Below are positions 13,201 through 25,200 of a stretch of 64,000 nucleotides of DNA, in pieces. Position 1 is the stretch's first letter. Each line of letters opens with the position of its first letter. This stretch comes from Schistosoma haematobium (lineage: Eukaryota; Platyhelminthes; Trematoda; Strigeidida; Schistosomatidae). The DNA is taken from the NCBI RefSeq assembly GCF_000699445.3, contig NC_067199.1:30588402-30652401 (forward strand), in the 5' to 3' direction. Under the pieces are notes generated by a model. The model was not told the DNA's origin. It saw only the letters and a list, made by a program, of their open reading frames with translations, and did not search any database. Position numbers and translations under genes: made by a program.

Positions 13201-16200
13201 TATTTTTAGTGATATGCTGAATTCAAATGTTCACGTTCAATAAAACTACATTGCACTGTAAATTATTCCCAGTTAAAACAGACGCAAAACCAATGAGCTA
13301 ATTCCTTGATAGTTAATTTTTACATGCATAGTTTTAAAGAACAGAAAACACTAATTCCACATCTTCATTCATTCATTCACTAACTCTTTCATTTATTTAT
13401 TCATTTATTCATTAATTTAAGGGAAATAATAGTCAAGATAAACTGAAGTTTCTATATTAAACTGTTATGTTTTCATTATTTTAACGAAAGTAATAAACTT
13501 CCAACTTTGTTTTGACTGTTATAATTGAAGGTGATTGTAGATGATTTAAGAATGAATCGTGTATTTGAGTTTCCATGTTATGCATGGATTACTAAACCAA
13601 ATGAAGCGATAATTATGTGTCAAAAATCAATCAAAAAAGAAGAAAAGGAAATTATTTGGCAGAGTAAGTTCATTATAATTTGTGGATATATATAACATTA
13701 GATAGCCTAAACTATCTTCATACATAGTGTTTTGTTTGTCTAGCCTAATTCAATGGAATCTTTGTTTAACAGAACAGAATGATGTTTTATTACCATTTAG
13801 AATCACATTAGTACATTTAATTTAGTTCAACAAAATTCGATTTTTACCTAACTCTAAATGATTATAGTTTAAAACTACATCTATATCTTTTCATTAACAT
13901 TTCTACACACAGAAAATTTGAGTCTAAAGTATTTGTTTAGTAGTAATGAGTGTAAGCATCAAACTATTGATTGTGTATAATGTTACCTTACCTACCATAC
14001 GTAAACTAAAAAAAATAGTGAACTTAAAATTATAAGAAATTGAATTATGAATTTTATGAAGTGCTAAAAAATTTCCTTTTAAAAGTATTCATTAATTTAA
14101 ACTTATTTTCGTAAAGAAAGATGCTTTTTTGAATTCTTACTTACATTTATCGTCAACGAAAGATTTCAACAATTTTAGCCCAAAAGTGGTTTTTGTGGAT
14201 ATCATAGTAAATTCAATAGTTGAGATAATGAGTTAATTGAAGCTAGACCACCATGGTAAACCTGAAAGCATTGGACGGACGTTTCGTCCTACTATAGGAT
14301 TCCTCAGAAGTGCACATCCACGGCCTCACACGCGGGATCGAATTACAGGACCGTCGATAGTCACTGCTGAGGAGTCCCACAATAGGATGAAACGGCCGTC
14401 CAGTGCTTCCAGGTTTTTCATGATGGTCTAGCTTCAATCGATTCATGATCTCAACCATTGAAATTTTAACACATTCAGTTCTCAAATGGCACTTTAGGTC
14501 AACTTAGAAGTTAATTTTAATGTAAAAATTATATTGACAATAAATTTTATTATGAGATGTACAGTTCTCTTATTGAACAAGTTTCATACATTTTCCGAAT
14601 TAAGAAAGTTTTTTCTTGAAATAATACGACGGTTCAAAAAAGGGTTTTAAGTGTTCTTTTCTAAAACAATATCGTTACGACCTTGATGTCTGGCTTTCTA
14701 TAACGCGACTTATCGACCAGTCAGAATACGACTTAAACAATTTCGCACTATGCCAAACCAATGACGTTCAACCGGTATGAGCAGTTTAGCGTCCTGATTG
14801 GTCCTATGTCCTCCTAGCCCTTCCACTTGAGTCCAGAACACAATACCAGCTTCTGTAATGTGAATCGAATCGAATCATTTAATTCAGACATAGTCGGTTT
14901 ATATATCAATCAAACAGACCACAACGTACCATAAAATAGAAAATAACATGTGTACACAAATAAGCCAAAAAGTGGCTGTGAACGAGGGTGACAGTAATTA
15001 ATAGACTGAACATAGCTTAAGAATCGTAAATCGTACAATAATAAAATAGAGGTCAAAATAAAGCTTATAATAAGAGAAATATATACATAATCTAATTACT
15101 CAATAGTTTTACAATAAGAATATTTATAGAATATTAGTCCATTAATAGTCCTCGAGAGTTACCTGTAATTTATTCTTCACCGGGATATAACAAATATTTC
15201 TCAGTTTGATTTTATGCTTATAAAGTTTCATTGAAAAGATAGGTAATTCATTTAATTTTTCTTTCATTTTTAAACAATTCACTTGTTTGATCTTTTACTG
15301 ATATAACAGAGATACCATTTGAAATTCGCTTGTACACCGGTGACGTACCTAATTCAGGAACGACCGCTAGAGTTTGCCTTCAATTAAGTGGTCCTGAACA
15401 AATAACCAATAGTAAACCTCCTTATTCAAATTACCAGGTAGCTAACACTACTGTACAGAAAGGATTTGATATGAAATTAGACCATATAGATCAAAAAACC
15501 ACTTTTGAAAATAAAGAGGATGTATATACAACTCCATACATATGGCTGGAGGATGGTAATTATGAAAGAAATGGTGTTGCATTATTTTCTATTGATTTGC
15601 CGGTACCAAAGTTTATCAGTCCTCTATCCCAGCTGGTAATAGGACATGACAATACTGGTCATTCCCCATCATGGTTCCTTGATAAGGTAGTTTAACATGT
15701 CAAAGTGAGATTTTGTTGTAACTAAAGCTCTTAATAACCACCTGAGCTTATTTTATATAACTTTTATACTATATAGTTTTCGGTCAAGGAATTTCACAGT
15801 TGTTGCTTTTATATTTAAAATATATGTCATAGTACCAGGAAATGAAGAAGCGGACTCTGTAACTCCTAGTAAAGTTGTCTTGCTTGATGTTTTTTCTTAT
15901 TGAAACACTTATTCACTGGTGTCCAATAATTTTTGTGGTAACTTTATAAGACATCTTCTTGAATAGCTACTGCATAATGTAATACTCCCAGAAGTATGAT
16001 TTAGCTCATTGACAGTATGGAGAGTATTCGAACTAGTAGACTCAAATGAGACATTTTTATGAAGAGACGTAAAATAGTTTTGCTGAATATCATCAGATCA
16101 CGGTCTATGACTAACATGAAGCTAATCTCTCCTTGATTAACATGACTATAAGTGTTTCTTGTTAATTAGTAGGAAATTTAACTATTAACCAGGATACAAA

Positions 16201-19200
16201 CATACTTAAATTGAATGATACTAAAACCAGAACAAATAAACAGTTTTGAGTTACCACATGAAACGGTGTCGTTGACATAAACTGGCAGCTATTATTTAGA
16301 GTTTAGTTTTCAGTGAAGGGATATAAACAATTTTCAGAAGCAAACAATCAAGAAAAATGGAGGTTGACCCACCTAACTGTTTTATATGATGATATTCTAA
16401 AAATACTGAAAACTAACTGGTTTCGAAACTTCAGTTAGATGTTATTGTAACCTTTGTACTTATAAATAAGCTATTTATTAGCCAATGAAATAAATTGTTT
16501 ACTATTTACCTTTTCATAGTGAAGTGTTTATCATTTACCTGTTACTAACAGCTTCAGTGAAAGTGACATTTCAATGTTGATACCAATAACAAATATCGTA
16601 AGAACTTTTTATTTGGATCTAAAAGTTAGAATACTACGGATAAATAATTTTTATACATGATTTATAATACTCTGTCAGCTTGTCACTATAGAGATTCAGT
16701 AACCACAAGATAATATACTGGTGTGAGAGTACTATATAAAAAGATAATCTTAGGATGTTTGCTTTAAAATCCATTCGATCCCATTATAACTTGTACACAC
16801 AATAATATTTAATAATTCTGAGTAGAAGTGAGAAATGTTTTTGTACTTTATACTGAAAAATAGTTTATTTGGCATAAGGTTTCACAAGATTAGCTTTGTT
16901 ATCCGCCATCGAACTGGATCTCTATGATTTGAGCCAAGTAATTAAATCCCCACCAAGTTTTCCAAAATAGAAAACGTTGATAGCAAACATCTTTGGATTT
17001 GCATTTTTCTAGAACTCCATATAAGAAATAATGAAATTTATTTAGTTCCAAATTCAGTATAGGGTTGTGAAGATTGTTGAGTTTTGATTTGGACCATGAA
17101 CTAATCAATGTTAGACCACCACTGAAAACCTGGATGTACTAGACGGCTGTTTCGTCCCAATATGGGACTCCTCAGCAGTGCGCATCCACGGACTCACACC
17201 CGGGATTCGAACCCATGACCTTAGATTTCGCACGTGAACGCTTAACCTCTGAACCACTAAGTCGGAATTCGATGGAGTTAGTGTCTAAATTCACCCAATC
17301 CACAATATTGAACAACCATCTTTCATCGTCTTCGGTGGATGAGCACTAATAAAGAGTTCAATACAAGGATGAAAAACGGCCGTTCTGTGCTTCTAGGTTT
17401 TCAACGATGGTTTAAGATTGATGGGTTCATGATCCGAACTAAATTTCCAGCTTTGTTACAGGCTGAATTATTTTTTAAAAATAATTTTCTATGATTGGTT
17501 GTAAAGATTCAAATATATTGTCCTCTGAATGGTGTCGAACAAACTTTCTTATATCGTAAATGGTTAACAAATAATAAACCAGGCATGAAAGTTGAACAGA
17601 TACTATATGAAGAAAAATCTCTAAGAAAATATACTGATAAAAGTAAGTTTCGAAATATTGATAAACTATAATCACAATAAATTCACTTGGTATTGTTTAC
17701 TTGAATCTTCTCACTGACGTTTAGGACTGCAATTGATGAATCTCTTATTGGCATATGTGCTTACTGTGCGTATTGCCTCAATTTACAAGCATTATAAGCA
17801 AAGATGGATAGTGGCTAGCAGTGGAATATTAGCAAGTGGATATCAGAACTCAGTAGCTAAGTGGATAACGGGATGGCATTTGAAGCGAACGGTACTGGTT
17901 TCGAGTCCCAACTCTGAGATGCAGGTACATCCAGCTAGCGAGTCCCGAATAGGGCGAAACGCGAGTTCTGGATTTCACTGCTAGCCACTATCCGTGTTTG
18001 ATTATACAATCACAATAGTTTAACGTGAAGTTTTTAAAGGAATAATCCTCACTGATTGAATGACATTTACGTAGTTACATGTACTGACAATTATATTACG
18101 TCGGTATTTATAGTTTCGTTTTTTATTTGATTGGTAACCATAGTAGTAGAAGTAATAAATTGTTCAAACTCCTAAAATTGGTGAATGATCTACCAACGCG
18201 TAGAAGCAGTACAATGAAATCTTTCACGTTAAACTGCGAAGGATTAGATAATAACAACATACGCAACTGTTTACTAAATGTGGAAAAAGAAATATCAATC
18301 AGATATAGAATAGTTCAGTATTTCTAGTCATTTTAAATATTTAATTTAAAGTTAAGTGATTCAATGTTACTGTATTTTTTTAAGATGGAATCGAAACTTA
18401 GTGACTACACGTTTTATATTCACTATGATATGATGTCAACTCCGCCTGGAGTCCCTCCGGGGGCTACTGCCGGTCCCAAGCCCGGATAAAGGAGGAGGGT
18501 TGGGCATGGGGTTAGCGTCCCCATCCCGTAGAAACCTAACTCGCTAAAAAAAACGCTAACCAGAAAAAATTATTCAAACCTTTTAAACTCTGCCCTGGGA
18601 GTCAGAAGATCTTCATTTAGAAGAATTATGACGCCTCATGATGAAAGCCGAATCCCTTCGGAAGTTATGAGGCCGATGCCCCTTCTGACAACCAGAGCGA
18701 CCATTTATTTAGGTACATGGAATGTTCGTACAATGTGGGACACCGGAAGAGCCTTCCAGATTGCTGCAGAAATGAGAAGATACAACCTAGAGGTACTTGG
18801 GATCAGTGAAACACATTGGACGCAAGTTGGACAACAACGACTAACTACAGGAGAGCTCTTGTTATACTCCGGCCATGAAGAAGAAAATGCACCACATACA
18901 CAAGGAGTTGCATTGATGCTGTCCAAACAAGCGCAAAATGCACTTATAGGATGGGAATCTCATGGACCAAGGATCATCAAAGCCTCGTTTAAAACAAAGA
19001 AAGAGGGCATTTCAATGAACATCATCCAATGCTATGCGCCTACCAACGACTACAATGAAGACGCTAAAGATCAATTCTACAATAGGCTGCAGTCAATGGT
19101 CGAGAAGTGCCCAACAAAGGACCTGACCATTCTGATGGGAGATTTCAACGCCAAGGTTGGAACGGACAACACTGGATATGAAGACATCATGGGACGACAC

Positions 19201-22200
19201 GGACTGGGAGAAAGAAACGAAAATGGTGAGAGATTTGCAAATCTATGTGCCTTCAATAAACTCGTCATAGGCGGCACCATATTCCCACATAAACGCATAC
19301 ACAAAACCACATGGACTTCACCGGATCACTCTACACAAAACCAAATCGACCATATTTGCATCAACAAAACGTTCAGGAGGACTAGAGAGAGAGGAGCTGA
19401 TATAGCATCAGATCATCACTTACTGGTCGCCAAGATGAAATTGAAACTCAAGAAGCACTGGACAACGGGGCAGACAGTATCACAAAAGTTCAATACGGCC
19501 TTTCTTCAGGATACTAACAAACTCAACGAATTCAAGATAGTCCTCAGCAACAAGTTCCAGGCCTTTCATGATCTACTCAATGGAGAAGGAACTACTGTGG
19601 AGAGCAACTGGAAGGGGATCAAAGAGGCAATCACTTCAACATGTCATGAGGTCCTGGGTCACAAGAAGCACCACCACAAGGAATGGATCACTGTTGATAC
19701 ACTGGATAAGATTGAAGAAAGAAGGAACAAGAAAGCAGCGATCAATACCAGCCGAACAAGAGCAGAAAAAGCCAAGGCACAAGCTGAATACACGGAAATA
19801 AACAAACAAGTGAAGAGGAGCATCAGAACCGACAAACGTAAATATGTGGAAGATTTAGCAACGACGGCGGAAAAGGCTGCAAGAGAAGGAAACATGAGAC
19901 AATTGTATGACACGACAAAGAAACTCTCTGGAAATCGTCGCAAACCAGAACGACCAGTGAAAAGCAAGGAAGGCGAGGTAATCATCAACATTGAAGAGCA
20001 ACAAAACAGGTGGGTAGAACACTTCAAAGAACTCTTGAATCGGCCAGCTCCACTGAACCCACCCAACATCGAAGCAGCACCCACGGACCTCCCAATCAAT
20101 GTTGGCCCACCAACAATTGAAGAAATCAGCATGGCCATCAGACAAATCAAGAGTGGCAAAGCAGCAGGACCGGACAACATCCCAGCAGAGGCACTAAAAG
20201 CAGACGTAGCGGCAACTGCAAGGATGCTCCACATTCTCTTCAATAAGATTTGGGATGAGGAACAAGTACCAACAGACTGGAAAGAAGGACTACTGATCAA
20301 AATACCGAAGAAAGGCGATCTCAGCAAGTGTGATAACTACAGGGGCATCACTCTTCTCTCAATACCGGGAAAAGTCTTCAACAGGGTATTGTTAAACAGG
20401 ATGAAGGACTGCGTAGACGCCCAACTTCGTGACCAACAGGCAGGATTCCGTAAGGATAGATCGTGTACAGACCAAATCACAACTCTACGGATCATTGTGG
20501 AACAATCAATTGAATGGAATTCATCACTCTACATCAACTTCATTGACTACGAAAAGGCATTTGATAGCGTGGACAGAACAACATTAGGGAAACTTCTTCG
20601 ACACTACGGCGTGCCTCAGAAGATAGTCAATATCATACAGAACTCATATGATGGATTACACTGCAAAATCGTGCATGGAGGACAGTTGACAAAGTCGTTC
20701 AAAGTGAAGACCGGTGTTAGGCAAGGTTGCTTACTCTCACCCTTCCTCTTTCTCCTGGTGATCGACTGGATCATGAAGACGTCAACGTCTGAAGGAAAGC
20801 GCGGGATACAATGGACATCTAAGATGCAGTTGGATGATCTAGACTTCGCAGACGATCTGGCCCTTCTATCCCAAACGCAACAACAGATGCAGGAGAAGAC
20901 GAACAGTGTGGCAGCAGCCTCAGCAGCAATAGGTCTCAATATACACAAAGGGAAAAGCAGGATTCTCCGATACAACACAGAATGCACCAATCCAATCACA
21001 ATTGACGGAGAAGATTTGGAAGATGTAAAAACCTTTACGTATTTGGGCAGCATCATTGATGAATAGGATGAGTCTGATGCAGATGTAATAGCGCGAATCA
21101 GTAAAGCAAGAACAGCATATTTACAATTGGAGAACATCTAGAACTCAAAGCAACTGTCAACCAACACCAAGGTCACGATTTTCAATACAAATGTCAAGAC
21201 AGTTCTACTGTATGGGGCGGAAACCTGGAGAATTACAAAAGCCGTCATCCAGAAAATACAGGTGTTTATTAACAGTTGTTTACGCAAAATACTTCAGATC
21301 CGTTAGCCAGACACTATTAGCAACAACACACCGTGGGAAAGAACAAACCCGAACCCAGCGGAGGAAGAAATCAGGAAGAAGCGCTGGAAATGGATAAGAC
21401 ACACATTAAGGAAAGCACCCAACTGCGTCACAAGGCAATCCTTCATATGGAATCTTGAAGGCCAAAGGAGAAGTGGAAGAGCAAAGAACACATTGCGCCG
21501 GAAAATGGAGAGAGACATGAGAAAAATGAACAAGAATTGGATGGAACTAGAAAAGAAGGCCCAGGATAGAGTGGGTTGGAGAATGCTGGTCGGCGGCCTA
21601 TGCTCCATTGGGAGTAGCAGGCGTAAGTAAGTAAGTAAGTATGATATGATGTCATTTGCCTTTGGCGCTCATCATTAAAAATAGATAACGTATGATCCTT
21701 AGAATCCGTACATATCCATATAAGTTCTCATCAGAAATAATTACACAAAGTATATCCAATTAGTATACACTTTGATGATATACATGAAGTAGGTAGCATG
21801 AGACCTAAGATGACTAACATATACTGCAAAACGTTTACCGAACGGCTAATTCATCTATACTTTCAAAGTTATACCATGAGTCGGGTCGAATAAACTTTTC
21901 TAGGAGATAAACTAAGTAAGATGTTCTGAAGTGATAAGATATGAAGCATGTCTTATCCAACAAAATTTGGGAAGAAATATTAAGTAATAGTTTTCAGACT
22001 ATATTCTATTTTGGAGAAAATGGAATAAACACTAATCAGCATTCTGCAAAGATTACAGTTATTACCATGAAGTGTTGTGTTATAACTTGTCAGTAGAATG
22101 CTACTTGTTATATCTGGTCGTCGCTAATTATTGTGTCGGAAGCGCTTATCACATACACTCGGAACGAGGGACCTCCGCAATTCCCACGGCGCGAAAGTAA

Positions 22201-25200
22201 GAACACAAAGACTGGTATAAGTGAGGATTTATTAACCCCGAAACACGACGACTACTAGTAGAAAATACACTCATTTATATATTGATTCGTACACCCATTT
22301 TGATTAATAATTAGGATAAAATCACATATATGAAAAATACTTAGAGTTATAACAAATCACATACAGAGCATAGTTCATGTCAATGGAATACAAGAATATC
22401 GTATATTATACAGAATAAAATATCATGCGAGAAAACAAAACCGAATACGACACTGAATAATTATCACATTGAATCAAAACAGAAGTAATATTGAATAAAA
22501 CTTATAATGAGTAAATCAAACCAATTTTGACTTTTCTTCCAGTCACATCACCTTCCCTTCTTTTTTTGAAGACCCATAGTTTTGATCCTGACTTTAAATT
22601 TTCCGACTTTATCGTCCTCCACGAAATAATGTTCGGTCCTCATATTCTCTAGTTACAGTTAGTGTGACTCTATTTGAAACATATTTCCCTCATTGAACAA
22701 AGAGTTCACTAGAACTGACTAGATGGTGAGGATAAACAACACTTGATATGAGGTCATTAAGGTTTGATTCTTCTGAAACGTTTTCATCAAATCTCTTGAA
22801 AATCTCATTGGTACATAATGGATCACTAGAATAATCAGCATTTATCAAACTACATGTACATTACGCTTTACTTCTTAAATATCTGTATTTTTCTGTCAAC
22901 AACTAGAAATACCATGGGAAATTTCAGTGAAAACCAGCCCAATAGCAAATAATTATGTGACAGCTGCTGTTAGCGTTATTATATTTGGTAGTAAAGATAA
23001 AACTACGAAAATTCATCTAAATCGTTCAAATTTAGAAGTATCTTCCGAGTGGAGTAAAGTACCAAGGAATGAAATGGTAGAGATGTTTAAGCCAAATGTT
23101 GAGTCCAAATTTCGTATTTACATCAAAGATATTGGTATTCCTTGTAAACTAAGAGTTGCACATGATAACAAAGGGTCAAATCCAAACTGGCATCTTCAAG
23201 AGGTAACCAGTTAATTTTTGTACAAAAACTTCAAGTCATTTTTTTATTTCATATTCATAATTCAAATTTTTAGGAAATGATTACCTAAACTCACTAAAAT
23301 TTACTGGCAGTGTAATGATCCATCTGCCGCAATCAAGTGAAAAAAACATTGGAATTTATAGTACGTCTCTGTTAGATAGTGATTATAAATAAGTCAATTG
23401 AAGCTAGACCACCATGGAAAACCTGGAAGCACTGGACGGCCGTTTCGTCCCAGAATGGGACTCCTCAGCAGTGCGCATCCACGATCCCGCCCCTAGCGAG
23501 ATTCGAACCCAGGACCTATCAGTATCGCGCCAGGCGCTTAACCAACTAAACTACTGAGGCGGCATCCAACGGTGTTAATGTCTAAGTTAGACCGGCCGTC
23601 CAATGCTTCCAGGTTTTCCATAGTGGTCTAGCTTCAATTGACTCATGATTTCAATAGGTGAAATTTCTTAAATCTCCGCAAAACACCTTCTGATTACAAA
23701 TATGCTTATAAAGAATTTGTGTTCACGGCACAAAATACAAAGTTATACTAAGTAAAAAAACTAATGTCATTATATCAAAACTACCTTCCCAAATAAGAAA
23801 ATCTAACCAAACTAACTATTTTTCATTCTATATACTCGTAACAGATCATCTTTACGTGTTATGGAATAAAATGTAATGTCTTAATCTGATAGATACTGGA
23901 TAGTTATGGGTATATCCGTTAGTTAATATTTTAGCTGCCCAAATATTAAGTGGATCTATTTGAATCCTAATAAGACAAAAATATAAGCATGTTTTACATA
24001 ATATCAGTTTATAAACTAAATATTGAAAAAATAGTGTAACAGGTCATCTATTTTGCTACGGTTGACTAAAACACCACTTGCGTGTATGATTATCTAAAAA
24101 ATATGTTTCTAAAAGTCATTCACATAATAATCATTTTCAAATATAGACTAACAGGATAACTTTTGATCATTTAGTCAGCATAAAGGTAAAATTTAGAAAA
24201 GAAAGACTAGGTATTACATGAATATGTTTCAAGCTAAGGACTTAGTTGTAAGGCATTACAGACTGTTAATATACAAAATATCCTGAAAGCGCATGCTTCA
24301 TCTAGTTCTGAAATGGATTTCTTTACAAGTCGAATTCTCTTTTTTTGAAGGTTAGATAAAATTAGCCAATGATTTCAAACTAAATCCATGAAGGTTTTTC
24401 AACCGGAATATCTAGTACTTCCTTTATTATTCAGATAAAAACTGTTTAGTGAAACATACCAATATTTCTCATATTGACTTTTCTAACTTAAAGAATAGGA
24501 AACGAGATCTCAATGAAATTCGTTTACCGATGATAGTTTATTCTACTTATTCTACGTTAAGTAATATTTAAATTCTCTTATATGTGGTGTTTGAAATGAA
24601 GAGCCCTACTTACTTATTTACTTACGTCTGTTATCTATCGTGGAGGAGCATAGGCAGCTCACCAGCACTCTCCATCCAACAATGTACTGGGGAATCCTTT
24701 CCAGTTGCTGTTCACCCTTTTCATGTGCGCTTCGGACTCCAGACGTAATGTGGTCTTCGGTCTTCCACTTTTCCTTTTCCCTTAAGGAATCTAAGTAAGC
24801 GCTTACCTCGTGATGTAGTTTGGTGATTTCCGCAATGTATCCTACTCATCCCCAACGTCTTCTAATTTCCAGTTCGGATGAAAGCTGGTTTGTTCGCTGT
24901 CACAGTAGGATGTTGCTGATGATATCCGGTCAAAGGACACTGAGTATCTTGCGTAGAAAATTGTTTATAAATACTTGTACTTTCTCAATGATGGTTGTAG
25001 CAGTTCGCCTCCTTTCCAGTCTGTCTACACTTGTTCTTCCACTCAAATTTTCCGGAAGAGAATGTGGAGCATCTTTGCAGTTACTTGTATGCCTGATGTC
25101 TTGCTTCAGCTGGTGTGTTGTTTGGTATTGATGCTATCTCATCATTGATTTATCCGACTATCTCACTGATTCCTTCTCTTGTTGCTGGAGTAACATCCAT

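Larger units (their letters stand above)
14215..14475. mobile_element. fold-back element with two hammerhead arms (copy 1)
   Basis: In intron 6. The ends are long inverted repeats: from the left AATTGAAGCTAGACCACCAT, mirrored at the right as ATGATGGTCTAGCTTCAAT; the symmetry reaches outward to TTGAGAT at both ends. Each arm carries a hammerhead-like block in opposite orientation (minus 14268-14320, plus 14362-14406). The centre keeps only a scrap of the tRNA-like head (GGGATCGAATTACAGG). Both strands appear open only because the element is an inverted repeat; there is no protein here. Confidence 0.7.
13664..15309 (+). other. intron 6
   Basis: It contains the fold-back element (14215-14475) and the LTR-like repeat (14675-15080). 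The rest is plain AT-rich intron. Confidence 0.5.
18439..21640 (+). mobile_element. full-length RTE-like (SR2-type) non-LTR retrotransposon
   Basis: A complete insertion in the LOXHD1-like gene, same strand, flanked by a 15-bp target-site duplication. It consists of a GC-rich 5'UTR of about 190 bp (18439-18627), one long endonuclease-reverse transcriptase frame, and a 3' tail of GTAA repeats (GTAAGTAAGTAAGT). Perfect duplication and open frame indicate a recent insertion. RTE elements are copied by target-primed reverse transcription. Confidence 0.92.

Noticed and set aside
14237..14485. Open frames on both strands over the same bases
   Set aside because: They are mirror images caused by the inverted repeat of the fold-back element; no protein motif.
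19659..20327. 222-codon frame on the minus strand
   Set aside because: Shadow of the RTE reverse-transcriptase frame on the opposite strand; no motif of its own.
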